DNA of 64,000 bases from Aliarcobacter skirrowii CCUG 10374 (lineage in GTDB: Bacteria; Campylobacterota; Campylobacteria; Campylobacterales; Arcobacteraceae). The stretch covers positions 1,860,001 through 1,924,000 of the forward strand of contig NZ_CP032099.1 of NCBI RefSeq assembly GCF_003544835.1, written 5' to 3'. The notes under the pieces were generated by a model. It searched no databases, had not been told where the DNA came from, and saw nothing but the letters and a program-made list of their open reading frames with translations. The position numbers and the translations under genes were made by a program. Shown piece by piece: positions 40,454 to 49,392 of this stretch (positions within the stretch are counted from its first letter, which is position 1; the number at the start of each line of letters is the position of its first letter).

Positions 40454-40786
40454 ATGACATCTACACTTTTAATAGTTCAAATTGTTTTAGCGGTGCTAAT
40501 TGTAATTGTAGTTCTACTTCAAAAGAGCTCAAGTATTGGTTTAGGAGCATATAGCGGAAGCAATGACTCTGTGTTTGGGGCAAAAGGTCCTGCTAACTTC
40601 TTATCAAAAGCAACTATGGCTTTAGGTATTGTATTTGTAATCAATACATTAATTTTAGGTTATTTATATAATCAAGAGAGAAATAAAAGTGCAATTGATA
40701 GCGTAAAAATTGAATCGCTAATTCCTTCAAGTCCAATTACTGAAACAAAAGAGAACACAGCACCAGCTGCACCACAAACTAAGTAA
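40454..40786 (+). CDS. secG: Protein translocase subunit SecG
   Basis: The 110-aa protein has two membrane helices (about 4-24 and 53-73) separated by the conserved [34 protein letters not shown] loop, the SecG hallmark. It assists SecYE in export. A Pro/Ala-rich tail follows. It precedes frr by 19 bases at the head of a plus-strand run. Confidence 0.93.
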   Translation: MTSTLLIVQIVLAVLIVIVVLLQKSSSIGLGAYSGSNDSVFGAKGPANFLSKATMALGIVFVINTLILGYLYNQERNKSAIDSVKIESLIPSSPITETKENTAPAAPQTK

Positions 40787-40805
40787 AAATTTAAAGGAGT
40801 TTTAT

Positions 40806-41363
40806 ATGTTGAATGAAATTTATTCACAAACAAAAGAGCAAATGGAGAAATCTATTGAGGCTTTAAAAAGAGATTACAAAACTTTACGAACAGGTAAAGT
40901 AAGTGTAAATATCTTAGATAATATAAAAGTTGATTATTATGGAACAATGACTGATTTAAGTCAAGTTGGTTCTGTATTAGCAACAGATGCAACAACAATT
41001 ACAATTAGCCCTTGGGAGAAAAATCTTTTAGGAGCTATTGAAAAAGCTATACAAACTGCAAATATTGGAGTAAATCCAAATAACAATGGTGAAGTAATTA
41101 AACTATTTTTTCCACCAATGACAGTTGAGCAAAGACAAGAGACAGCAAAACAAGCTAAAATCATGACTGATAATGCAAAAGTTGCTATTAGAAATATTAG
41201 ACAAAACTCAAATACAAAAGTAAAAAATCTTCTAAAAGATAAAGAGATTACTGAAGATGATAGTAAAAAAGCTCAAGATGAGATTCAAAAAATAACTGAT
41301 GGTTTTGTAGCAAAGGCTGATGAAACTTTAAAAACAAAAGAGAAAGAGATTTTAACGGTTTAA
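40806..41363 (+). CDS. frr: Ribosome recycling factor
   Basis: RRF splits post-termination ribosomes with EF-G. The 185-aa protein has the expected length, with [27 protein letters not shown] and INPWEKNLL-like [16 protein letters not shown], and the long three-helix-bundle ends. It overlaps no neighbour and is 2 bases from pyrE. Confidence 0.96.
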   Translation: MLNEIYSQTKEQMEKSIEALKRDYKTLRTGKVSVNILDNIKVDYYGTMTDLSQVGSVLATDATTITISPWEKNLLGAIEKAIQTANIGVNPNNNGEVIKLFFPPMTVEQRQETAKQAKIMTDNAKVAIRNIRQNSNTKVKNLLKDKEITEDDSKKAQDEIQKITDGFVAKADETLKTKEKEILTV

Positions 41364-41365
41364 TT

Positions 41366-41974
41366 ATGAATATAGAACAAATATATAAAGAATCAGATGC
41401 TTTACTTGAAGGGCATTTTAAATTAAGTAGTGGAAACCACTCACAATTTTATCTACAAAGTGCAAAAGTACTTGAAAATCCAAAAACTGCGAAACTTCTT
41501 GCTGAAGCATTAGCTCTTGAGATTAAAAAGTCTGGAATTAAAATTGATGCAGTTTGTGCTCCTGCGCTTGGTGGATTAATTGCTGGATTTGCACTTGCAA
41601 CTGCTTTAGATGTAAGATTTATTTTTGCAGAACGAGCTGATGGTGAAATGACAATTAGAAGAGGTTTTAAAGTAAAAAAAGGTGAAAGATATCTAGTTTG
41701 TGAAGATATTATTACAACAGGTGGAAGTGCACTTGAAGCTGCACGTGAGATTGTAAAAGGTGGTGGTGAAGTTGTGGCTTATGCAGCACTAGCAAATAGA
41801 GGTTTTTGTCAAAGAGTAGGAAGCAGCAAAGAAAGAAAAGATAATTGCAAACTACCACTTGACAAACCACTTTTTGCACTTGCAGATTTTGCATTTGAGA
41901 TGTATAGCCCTGAAAACTGCCCTTTATGCAAAGATGGAAGTGTTGCTATAAAACCAGGTAGTAGAGGAAACTAA
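41366..41974 (+). CDS. pyrE: Orotate phosphoribosyltransferase
   Basis: Joins orotate to PRPP to form OMP in pyrimidine synthesis. The 202-aa protein has [16 protein letters not shown], a flexible loop [13 protein letters not shown] and the PRPP-binding motif [17 protein letters not shown]. It is coupled to the RDD gene, whose ATG overlaps its TAA by one base. Confidence 0.95.
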   Translation: MNIEQIYKESDALLEGHFKLSSGNHSQFYLQSAKVLENPKTAKLLAEALALEIKKSGIKIDAVCAPALGGLIAGFALATALDVRFIFAERADGEMTIRRGFKVKKGERYLVCEDIITTGGSALEAAREIVKGGGEVVAYAALANRGFCQRVGSSKERKDNCKLPLDKPLFALADFAFEMYSPENCPLCKDGSVAIKPGSRGN

Positions 41975-42462
41975 TGGCAAAATGGAGAGATGTAAAACAA
42001 AATAGAGCAAAAAATATTAAAACTAAAACTGTTTTACAATCATCTTCTAATTTTGTTCCTCTTTTTACACGATTTAAAGCTTTTTTAACTGACTTTTTTT
42101 TAATTACAACTCCAATTTTATATATCGTTATCTATTTAATAATGGGTGGGGGAGTAGAGTTTTCTCAAAATAGATTAGCTGGTTGGGCTATTATTTTATT
42201 TACAGTTTTATTTATTATTGCTATTTTTTGGCTAAAAAGTGGTCAAACTCCAGGTCTAAAAGCTTATGATTTAAAGCTTGTAGATAGAGAAACAAAATCT
42301 AGAGTAACTATTTTGCAAGTGCTTATTAGATATTTTGTTACACTATTTTCTATAATTTTATTTGCTCCTTTGTTTTTTGCCTATTTTAATAAAGATAGAA
42401 AAACAATCCAAGATATTCTTTCAAAAACAGATATTGTAAACGAAAAAGATGCTATTTTTTAA
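41974..42462 (+). CDS. RDD family membrane protein
   Basis: A 162-aa protein whose RDD-like signature is RFKAFLTDFFLITTPIL near residue 32, with membrane segments about 37-58, 70-88 and 111-132 and a GQTPGLKAYDLKLVD loop. RDD proteins are of mostly unknown function, some proposed as ion or small-molecule transporters. It is packed between pyrE and the MFS gene, overlapping the latter by 14 bases. Confidence 0.8.
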   Translation: MAKWRDVKQNRAKNIKTKTVLQSSSNFVPLFTRFKAFLTDFFLITTPILYIVIYLIMGGGVEFSQNRLAGWAIILFTVLFIIAIFWLKSGQTPGLKAYDLKLVDRETKSRVTILQVLIRYFVTLFSIILFAPLFFAYFNKDRKTIQDILSKTDIVNEKDAIF

Positions 42463-43537
42463 TATATCAGCATTTTATTTTTTCTATTTTGCTGCTGTTG
42501 GAATATATGTAATTTTTTTACCAAAAGTTCTAAGCGATATTGGATATAGCACTTTTGATATTGGTCTAATTCTAGCAGTTGCTCCTTTAATGAAATTTGC
42601 TATGCCCTTTTTATTTTTAAAACATATAAATTTAAATAAATCTATGTTTAAAAAGGCTCTTTTTTTAACTGTTTTGGCTGTTGCCCTATTTTATATAACA
42701 ATTGAACACTTCTATATTTTTATGTTAAATAATGCTTTTTTAGCAGCTTGTTTATCTTTAATTTTGCCATATCTTGAAGTTACAACAATTACAGTTTTAG
42801 GAAAAGATAGATATGGAAAAGCAAGACTTTATGGCTCAATTGGTTTTATGATTATTGCACTTGTTTTAGCAAAATCTCTAACATCTCCATTTATTGCATT
42901 ACACTACTATTTAGCCGTTGTTGTAATTACTGTAATATTTGCTCTTCTTTTACTGAAAAATGATTTAGAAGCAAAGCTTAGTAATACTGGAGATGAAGTA
43001 TTCTCTTTTTTAAAACATTGGGCATTTTGGGCAAGTATATTTTTTATGCAAGTTAGTTTTGGTGGATTTTATAACTTCTTTACAATTTATGAACTTGAGC
43101 ATGGTTTATCTTTAGAGACAATATCTTATCTTTGGGCATTTGGTGTTGTATGTGAGATTTTAATGTTATATTTTCAAGCACCTATTTTAAAAAATAATCT
43201 TTTAGCAATCATAAAGTTTTGTGTAGGAATAACTATTTTTAGATGGTTACTTCTATATTTATATCCTCATTCACTTGAAATTGTATTTTTTACACAAGCT
43301 ATTCATGCATTTTCTTTTGCTCTATTTCATAGTGCTGCTGTTATTTACCTATATTCACTTTATGATAATAAAAAATTAGCTCAGCAATTTATGTTTGGTA
43401 TTGGTTATGGATTAGGTGGATTTGTAGGTGCATTTCTCGCAGGTGCTGTTTATGGAGAGTTTTTATTTTTATATAGCTTTATTTTTGCAATGCTATCTTT
43501 TATATCACTATTTTTTATAAAAAAACAGAAAATTTAA
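42449..43537 (+). CDS. MFS transporter, HcaT/PPP-like
   Basis: A 362-aa protein with about 12 membrane helices. GKARLYGSIGFMI near residue 127 resembles the R-x-W-G-S-x-G-F motif of the HcaT (3-phenylpropionate) and nucleoside-permease type MFS proteins. The substrate is unknown. It ends the secG-frr-pyrE-RDD run, and its stop is 8 bases from the convergent transporter gene. Confidence 0.75.
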   Translation: MLFFNISAFYFFYFAAVGIYVIFLPKVLSDIGYSTFDIGLILAVAPLMKFAMPFLFLKHINLNKSMFKKALFLTVLAVALFYITIEHFYIFMLNNAFLAACLSLILPYLEVTTITVLGKDRYGKARLYGSIGFMIIALVLAKSLTSPFIALHYYLAVVVITVIFALLLLKNDLEAKLSNTGDEVFSFLKHWAFWASIFFMQVSFGGFYNFFTIYELEHGLSLETISYLWAFGVVCEILMLYFQAPILKNNLLAIIKFCVGITIFRWLLLYLYPHSLEIVFFTQAIHAFSFALFHSAAVIYLYSLYDNKKLAQQFMFGIGYGLGGFVGAFLAGAVYGEFLFLYSFIFAMLSFISLFFIKKQKI

Positions 43538-43544
43538 CCATAAA

Positions 43545-44513
43545 CTAAATCCATCTTTTTTTTCTAAAAATCATATATTGAGAAAAGATTACTAAAATTA
43601 AAATGCTAGTAAAAATATAAAATGCATTTTCGTTATTTGCACCTGGTATTCCACCAACATTTATTCCCAAAAGTCCTGTTAAAAACGTAAGCGGCAAGAA
43701 TATTGCAGAGATAATTGATAAAATATACATTTTTTTATTCAAATCTTCACTTAATCTATTTGTCAACTCCTCTTGTATTAAAATAACTTTATCCCTAATA
43801 GTATCAAGCTCTTCTATGTGTCTCATTAATTGATCATTTGTTTCTCGTATCTCTATTTTTCTATACTCATCTATCCAAGAGATTTTTTCGCTAGTTAATT
43901 TAATCAAAGCATCTTTTTGTGGAGTTAAATATCTTTTTAAAATAATAGTCTCTCTTCTAACATTTAAAATTTTAGTTCTAAAATCTTGCTTTTTCATATC
44001 CATAATATTCTCTTCTAGATAATCTGTTCTATCTTGAATTTCATCGATAACATCATCTATTCTATCAATCATACGATTAGTTAATTCAACTAAAAACTCT
44101 GAACTACTTTTTACTCCTATCCCTTTTTCTAAATCTTCAACTATCTCTTCAATAGACATCAAAGTTCTTCTACTTGTGCTAATAATCATATTCTTTGATA
44201 TATATAATCTAATAGATATCATATTTTCAGGTTTTGAGTTTGGTTCTAAATTTACACCTCTTAATGCAATAAGCAAAGAATCACCTAAAATAGTGGTTCT
44301 TGGTCTTGTTTCACCAGCTAAAAGTGCATCAGCAACAATAGAATCTTTAAATTGAGTTTGTATCCAATTTTTTGCTTCTTTTTGTGAATAGTCAAAATGA
44401 ACCCATAAGATATTATCTTCTGTTTTATCAATGCTATTTAGCTCTTCATATTTTAACTTTTTAGCAGAGCCTTTTTTATTGATTAAAAATCCTAAAAATG
44501 GAACTTTTTTCAC
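43545..44513 (-). CDS. CorA/ZntB family metal transporter
   Basis: The 322-aa protein has the large cytoplasmic N-terminal domain, a long helix (about 150-255), two C-terminal membrane helices and the selectivity loop LTGLLGINVGGIPGANNENAF. The loop has GIN rather than the GMN of CorA magnesium channels; GxNxGGxPG is characteristic of ZntB, a zinc transporter. A zinc or other divalent role is thus more likely than magnesium. It follows yaaA by 11 bases on the same strand. Confidence 0.82.
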   Translation of the reverse strand: MKKVPFLGFLINKKGSAKKLKYEELNSIDKTEDNILWVHFDYSQKEAKNWIQTQFKDSIVADALLAGETRPRTTILGDSLLIALRGVNLEPNSKPENMISIRLYISKNMIISTSRRTLMSIEEIVEDLEKGIGVKSSSEFLVELTNRMIDRIDDVIDEIQDRTDYLEENIMDMKKQDFRTKILNVRRETIILKRYLTPQKDALIKLTSEKISWIDEYRKIEIRETNDQLMRHIEELDTIRDKVILIQEELTNRLSEDLNKKMYILSIISAIFLPLTFLTGLLGINVGGIPGANNENAFYIFTSILILVIFSQYMIFRKKRWI

Positions 44514-44524
44514 TATTTTTCCTT

Positions 44525-45262
44525 TTAATTAATCGAATAAACTATCTCTGTTTTTAGTTTTTGCTCTTTTATCTCTTCTAGTTTTAAATTTTTTAGCTCT
44601 AAATTCATAAAATCTTCAAATGTTTTAACACTATTTTGAGCAATAATTTTTAAAATCTCTCCTCTATAAGCCTTTGCAAAATGGCTTACAACCTTACCAT
44701 CTTTTATAAATTTTAAAGTTTTATATGGTTTTTTTATAGTGTAAAACTTCTCATAAAATCCAGCTCTTAAATCTAAGATATCCTCATCTTTTAAATAATC
44801 ATCAATAGCTTTACTAAAGTTATCACTATAAAACTTCTCTATTTTTAAGTTATTAAAACTCTCACCTTGCTTTAATTTATAATCAGGAATCAAATCACTT
44901 GCTTTTATAACACCAAAAATATTTGAAAAAATCAAAACATTTTCATCTATATAATTTTGTTCATTTTTATCTAAATTATTATAATTTAAATAATCATAAG
45001 CAACACCTTCATATCTTTGAATTGCTTTTTTAAGAGGTAAAGAGAAGATATCGACTCTATATTTTTCTATTACATCATCTTTTTTTGTTCCAAAAAGTTT
45101 TTCTAAATCACTTTTTGATGCAGTTTTTAAAAAATCATTATATGCTTTTACAATCTTTGCTCTTTTATTAAAAAGCTCTGGAAATATAAAGTTATTTTTA
45201 CTAAAATCAATTTTATCACCACCAGAAATTTTTGTCTCACTTGGAGAAAATAGTATTTTCAA
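44525..45262 (-). CDS. yaaA: Peroxide stress protein YaaA
   Basis: A 245-aa protein of the YaaA/DUF328 family, recognised from MKILFSPSETK at the start, FSNIFGVIKASDLIPDYKLK, LDLRAGFYEKFYTIKKPYKTLKF and the final SHFAKAYRGEILK block. In E. coli YaaA limits free iron and DNA damage under hydrogen peroxide. It precedes the CorA/ZntB gene and may be cotranscribed. Confidence 0.9.
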   Translation of the reverse strand: MKILFSPSETKISGGDKIDFSKNNFIFPELFNKRAKIVKAYNDFLKTASKSDLEKLFGTKKDDVIEKYRVDIFSLPLKKAIQRYEGVAYDYLNYNNLDKNEQNYIDENVLIFSNIFGVIKASDLIPDYKLKQGESFNNLKIEKFYSDNFSKAIDDYLKDEDILDLRAGFYEKFYTIKKPYKTLKFIKDGKVVSHFAKAYRGEILKIIAQNSVKTFEDFMNLELKNLKLEEIKEQKLKTEIVYSIN

Positions 45263-45311
45263 TTTAAACTCTTTTTTTATAATTATAATTAGGAGAGATA
45301 TCTCCTAATTT

Positions 45312-46598
45312 TTACCAAGAAAATGCAATAGCTAAATTAACACTTGCTTGTTTTGGTAATTTTGTTCCATCTATATGAGTAGATTTACTTGCCATTTGAG
45401 CAGATAATTCAACAGGTCCCATAGAAACTCCAGCTGTGTATATCAAACCAGAATCATCATTGCTTAATAAATTCTTCATTATTCCAGCATTTAAATCAAG
45501 AATAAATAGATCAAAACTAGCACCTCCTCCTACATATCTTGATTTCATACCATTTATTGATTCATTTTCAGTTAAATCAACATCAAAAGCAAGTTCTACA
45601 AAACTAATTTTATATGCAGCTCCAGCTCTTACCATTGGATCTAATTTGAAATCTTTACCTACTGTTCTATCAAAACTAGGAGAATTTAAATTTTTTCCCA
45701 CAAGAGCCAAAGTTAAATCTTCATCAAAAGATGGATTATATGCAACTCCCAAATCTAAACCAACTGTTGTAGAATCTTTTTTATTTTTGTCAAAATCATC
45801 ACTTATATCTTTATCGCTTGAAAAACTATGAAAACTACTATATGTAGTTCCTTTCATTAGCTTAAAAGCTCCTCCTAAATAGATATCTCCAAAATCTGTA
45901 CCAAAAGCATGTCCATAGGCAACTGGTATCTCAATAACAGCAAGACCATCTAGCTGAACTCCTGTATTTTCATTACCCTCATCCATTGCATAAATTAAAG
46001 AGCTACTTTCATAATCTGTTGAATCAGTACCTAGTGGTGTAACACTATTATCTGAATTTAATTCATAATAGCTTCCACCATTTTCAAATATTAATCTGTT
46101 ATATTGTTGATCTACTTTTGAAGTTCCAGCAACATCAGCATTTGCAAAAATACCAAAACCAAAGTTTTTAATCGCAAATGCTACATCAACTGTTGGTGCT
46201 ACATTAAAAGATTGATTGTTTGCTCCTAGGATAATATTTTTTGATTGATTTAATTTTGTTAAATCATTTTTTGTTAAATCATCAAATGAAGATCCAGATA
46301 TTGTTGTATTTTCAGCCAGCTCAACTAAATCAGAAAAATTTAAATCGTCCAGTTGACTAACTGTATCTAAAACTCCATTATCTCTATATCCAACTCCAAC
46401 TCCTGTGTGAAATGCAAAAGTCTTTTTATTTTTTGCTAATAGAGCTGGATTATTGTAACTTGCAAGTGATGATGGTGATGTAGCAATACCAGCTCCACCC
46501 ATTGAAGTTGCTTTTGAACCTAAAACTTGAAAACTAGCTGCATTTAAACTTGTAGTAAGTAGTGTTGCAGCAACTATTGATTTTGTTATTTTTTTCAT
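45312..46598 (-). CDS. TraF-like outer-membrane beta-barrel protein
   Basis: The 428-aa protein begins with a signal peptide (MKKITKSIVAATLLTTSLNAA) and continues with SKATSMGGAGIATSPSSLASYNNPAL, the opening of the conjugal-transfer TraF_2 / FadL-like outer-membrane family, then many beta-strands and a C-terminal aromatic residue (AIAFSW). No conjugation gene is nearby, so the name TraF describes the family only. A transport or surface role is likely but unknown. Confidence 0.75.
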   Translation of the reverse strand: MKKITKSIVAATLLTTSLNAASFQVLGSKATSMGGAGIATSPSSLASYNNPALLAKNKKTFAFHTGVGVGYRDNGVLDTVSQLDDLNFSDLVELAENTTISGSSFDDLTKNDLTKLNQSKNIILGANNQSFNVAPTVDVAFAIKNFGFGIFANADVAGTSKVDQQYNRLIFENGGSYYELNSDNSVTPLGTDSTDYESSSLIYAMDEGNENTGVQLDGLAVIEIPVAYGHAFGTDFGDIYLGGAFKLMKGTTYSSFHSFSSDKDISDDFDKNKKDSTTVGLDLGVAYNPSFDEDLTLALVGKNLNSPSFDRTVGKDFKLDPMVRAGAAYKISFVELAFDVDLTENESINGMKSRYVGGGASFDLFILDLNAGIMKNLLSNDDSGLIYTAGVSMGPVELSAQMASKSTHIDGTKLPKQASVNLAIAFSW

Positions 46599-46652
46599 AC
46601 CTTCTCCTATTTCTATAATTGCAAAATTATAACAAGAAATAGAAGATTTGTA

Positions 46653-47300
46653 TCAAAAATTACCAACATAAGATAAAAGCTTGTTATGATCTAAAATTTT
46701 AATATGACCTTTATCATTTTCTATAACACCATCTTTTTTTAGTTTTGCAAGTTGTCTTGAAAATGTTTCAGCAGTTATATTTAATATTTGTGCAATTTTT
46801 ATCTGTCTTAAGTTTTTCAATAACTCTTCATTTTCTAACAAAAATTTTGCTATTTTTTCAATACTATTTAAAGATACATTATAGTTTATAAAACTCTCTA
46901 AATATTTTATCTTTTTAGTTAAAGATTTTATAAAAAACATTGCAATTTGTGGCTTTAGTAAGAACTCATCTTTAAATTTTCTATAATCTATTAAAATAAC
47001 TTCACAATCAGTTTCACAAGAGCAATTTGCTAAAAAATTTATCTCTTCATAGTTTACAATTTCAGCTATTAAAGATGGAGCTATTAGATTATGAATTATT
47101 ATCTCATTATCTTTAAAATCATGAGTATAAAGCTTTACTATTCCTTTTGTTAAAAGGTGTAAAAACTTTGGTTCATCTCCTTTGTAAAAAAGTATCTCAT
47201 CTTTTTGATACTTTTTTTTAAATGATATCTCTTTTAGCCTATCTAAATCTTTTTTATCTAAAAAATTAAAAAACTCATAATCATCAAAAACTTTTCTCAT
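46653..47300 (-). CDS. Crp/Fnr family transcription regulator
   Basis: A 215-aa protein from the ATG at 47300 (AAAGGAAC upstream), with a cyclic-nucleotide-like N-terminal barrel (KYQKDEILFYKGDEPKFLHLLTKGIVKLY) and a C-terminal winged helix (AQILNITAETFSRQLAKLKKDGVI), the ETFSR helix reading FNR-type half sites. There is no N-terminal Cys cluster of oxygen-sensing FNR; ANCSCETDC sits in the barrel. A perfect FNR box lies in its own upstream region, divergent from the NO-related ygbA-like gene, suggesting self-regulation and a nitrosative or oxygen-linked role. Confidence 0.88.
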   Translation of the reverse strand: MRKVFDDYEFFNFLDKKDLDRLKEISFKKKYQKDEILFYKGDEPKFLHLLTKGIVKLYTHDFKDNEIIIHNLIAPSLIAEIVNYEEINFLANCSCETDCEVILIDYRKFKDEFLLKPQIAMFFIKSLTKKIKYLESFINYNVSLNSIEKIAKFLLENEELLKNLRQIKIAQILNITAETFSRQLAKLKKDGVIENDKGHIKILDHNKLLSYVGNF

Positions 47301-47315
47301 ATTTTGTTCCTTTCT

Positions 47316-47331
47316 CTTGATAACTATCAAG
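47316..47331. promoter_or_regulatory. Perfect FNR-type box between divergent genes
   Basis: CTTGATAACTATCAAG is an exact match to TTGAT-N4-ATCAA with an extra flanking base pair. It lies 16 bases upstream of the Fnr-like start and 54 bases upstream of the ygbA-like ATG, and so could control both. Confidence 0.75.
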
Positions 47332-47384
47332 AAAATATTTTGTATTGTATGCAAAAATTATAAAAATAGAGTAAAGAAGATTTT

Positions 47385-47732
47385 ATGACAAGTGAAAAAT
47401 TTATAAGTGAAGTTAAAACTCTTAAGAAGTTTTATGAGTTATATTGTATAGATAAGCATCAAAATCAATATAATAAATCTGAAATTCAAATATATAAAGA
47501 TTTAAAAATAGATATAGATTTATATCTTTGCAAAGAGTGTTTTGAAGCAATTAACTACTCATTTACTAAACTACAAAATTGTCCCCACGAAACTAAACCA
47601 AGATGTAGAAATTGTCCAAAACCTTGTTATGAAAAAGATAGATGGAAAAGTATTGCAAAAGTTATGAAATATTCAGCTATAAAACTCTCTTTAGGTAAGA
47701 TAAAATCAAGAATTATAAATATATTTAACTAA
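47385..47732 (+). CDS. YgbA-like nitrous oxide-stimulated promoter protein
   Basis: A 115-aa Cys-rich protein with LCKECFEAINYS, NCPHETKPRCRNCPKPCYEKDRWKSIAKVM, the YgbA_NO family signature; the cysteines probably bind metal. In gamma-proteobacteria ygbA is induced by nitric oxide. Here it is divergent from the Fnr-like regulator over an FNR box. Confidence 0.85.
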   Translation: MTSEKFISEVKTLKKFYELYCIDKHQNQYNKSEIQIYKDLKIDIDLYLCKECFEAINYSFTKLQNCPHETKPRCRNCPKPCYEKDRWKSIAKVMKYSAIKLSLGKIKSRIINIFN

Positions 47733-47815
47733 TAACTTTTTATATAAAATTGTTATACAATACATTTTTAAACTATCGTTTTATAAAAAATCAATAATTT
47801 ACAATTGGATAATAT

Positions 47816-48664
47816 ATGAATAAAACTCAATTAAAAAACTATATTTTTATAATACTAGGATCATTTTGCCTATCATTTGGAACTGTAGCTTTTTTATCTC
47901 CAAATGATACAATAACAGGCGGTGGGATAGGTATTTCAATACTTCTTCACGCTCTTTTCCCATCTATTACTTTAGGATTTTTTATAACAATGGTTAGCAT
48001 TCCATTTTTGATTCTCTCTTATATTTATTTTGGAAAATATTATCTATTTAAAACATTTATTGTTGTTATTTTATTATCAAGTTTTACTGACATTTTAAAA
48101 GAAGTTATAAAAATAGATGCTATTACAAATGATATTTTACTAGCTGCAATTTTTGGTGGTATTTTTATTGGTTTGGGAATTGGATTTATTATAAAAGGTA
48201 GAGCGTCAACTGGAAGCACATCTGTTGTTGGTGAAATTATTGCTAAAAAGACAAAATTTAAAGCATCAGAAGTACTATTAACAATTGATGCTTTTATTAT
48301 GTTTGCATCTATTTTTGTATATAAAGATATTGATAAATCTTTATATAGTTTGCTTAGTGTCTATATTGGAATGAAAGTTCTTGATGTGATTCTAACAGGA
48401 CGTCCTTCTAAAAAAATTGTAAATATTGTATCTACTAATGTTGAAGTTTTAAAAGAGCAAATTAGAGATAAAATTGAAGAACATGGTACTATTTTAACTG
48501 GAATTGGACTTCATCAAGAACAAAATAAAACTATTATTTATGTTGCTGTTGATGCTGGGAAAATTGAACTTTTAAGAGATTTAATAAAAGAATTTGATAA
48601 AGATGCTTTTATGATCATCTCTGAAGCTAGTGAATTTTGGGGAAGAGATAGTAGTGTTATCTAA
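47816..48664 (+). CDS. YitT family membrane protein
   Basis: A 282-aa protein with five or six N-terminal membrane helices (SPNDTITGGGIGISILLHALFP, then GRASTGSTSVVGEIIAKKT) and a C-terminal DUF2179 domain (about 200-275). This is the YitT/DUF161 architecture. The transported substrate is unknown. Its stop is 5 bases from the convergent ung stop. Confidence 0.85.
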   Translation: MNKTQLKNYIFIILGSFCLSFGTVAFLSPNDTITGGGIGISILLHALFPSITLGFFITMVSIPFLILSYIYFGKYYLFKTFIVVILLSSFTDILKEVIKIDAITNDILLAAIFGGIFIGLGIGFIIKGRASTGSTSVVGEIIAKKTKFKASEVLLTIDAFIMFASIFVYKDIDKSLYSLLSVYIGMKVLDVILTGRPSKKIVNIVSTNVEVLKEQIRDKIEEHGTILTGIGLHQEQNKTIIYVAVDAGKIELLRDLIKEFDKDAFMIISEASEFWGRDSSVI

Positions 48665-48668
48665 GCTC

Positions 48669-49316
48669 TTACCAAATTATTGGCTCTTTTTTTAAATTAA
48701 TCAAAATTTCATTTGTTTTAGAGAAGTGTTTACATCCAAAAAAACCTCTATAAGATGATAGTGGGCTTGGATGAACTGATGTTAATATATGATGTTTTTT
48801 TCTATCTATTAATTTTGTTTTTGAAATAGCAGGGCTTCCCCAAAGAATAAAAATAGTATCTTCGCAATTATCGCTTATATATTTAATTATATTATCTGTA
48901 AAAACTTCCCAACCTAAATTGTGATGAGATTTTGGTTTTGCCTCTTCTACAGTTAAAATTGTATTTAAAAGAAGCACTCCTTGTTTTGCCCAAGGTGTTA
49001 AATCTCCATCTTCACAAATAGATTTTTTGCCCAAATCACTCTGTATCTCTTTTAATATATTTTGCATAGATGGTGGATTTTTTATATTAGCTGGAGTTGA
49101 AAATGCCAAACCTTGAGCTTGTCCAAAGCCATGATATGGATCTTGTCCTAATATTACAACTTTTAGATTATCAAGCTTTATTAAAGAAAAAGCTTTAAAG
49201 ATATTTTGTTTTTCAGGAAATACTGTAGTAGTTTCATATCTTTTGTTTATCTCTTTTTCTAAAGATTTATAGTAATCTTTTTGTTTCTCTAAATCTATAA
49301 TATCTTCCCAAGTCAT
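48669..49316 (-). CDS. ung: Uracil-DNA glycosylase
   Basis: Removes uracil from DNA to start base excision repair. The 215-aa family 1 enzyme has the water-activating motif VVILGQDPYHGFGQAQGLAFS with its Asp, and the Leu-intercalation loop SVHPSPLSSYRGFFGCKHF with the catalytic His. Length is typical. Confidence 0.97.
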   Translation of the reverse strand: MTWEDIIDLEKQKDYYKSLEKEINKRYETTTVFPEKQNIFKAFSLIKLDNLKVVILGQDPYHGFGQAQGLAFSTPANIKNPPSMQNILKEIQSDLGKKSICEDGDLTPWAKQGVLLLNTILTVEEAKPKSHHNLGWEVFTDNIIKYISDNCEDTIFILWGSPAISKTKLIDRKKHHILTSVHPSPLSSYRGFFGCKHFSKTNEILINLKKEPIIW

Positions 49317-49342
49317 AGTACTTCCTAATATTTAAAAATAAA

Positions 49343-49372
49343 AAAAGCTAAGGCTTTAAAACCTTAGCTTTT
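49343..49372. terminator. Terminator after the aldehyde dehydrogenase gene
   Basis: Perfect 11-bp arms (49343-49353 and 49362-49372) with an 8-nt loop; on the minus strand the hairpin is followed by a T-run. It lies between the dehydrogenase stop and ung. Confidence 0.75.
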
Positions 49373-49392
49373 AAAAAATCATAAATTACTGA

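Noticed and set aside
45312-46598. Evidence for a conjugation system from the TraF-like name
   Set aside because: No other transfer genes are nearby; the name reflects only outer-membrane family similarity.
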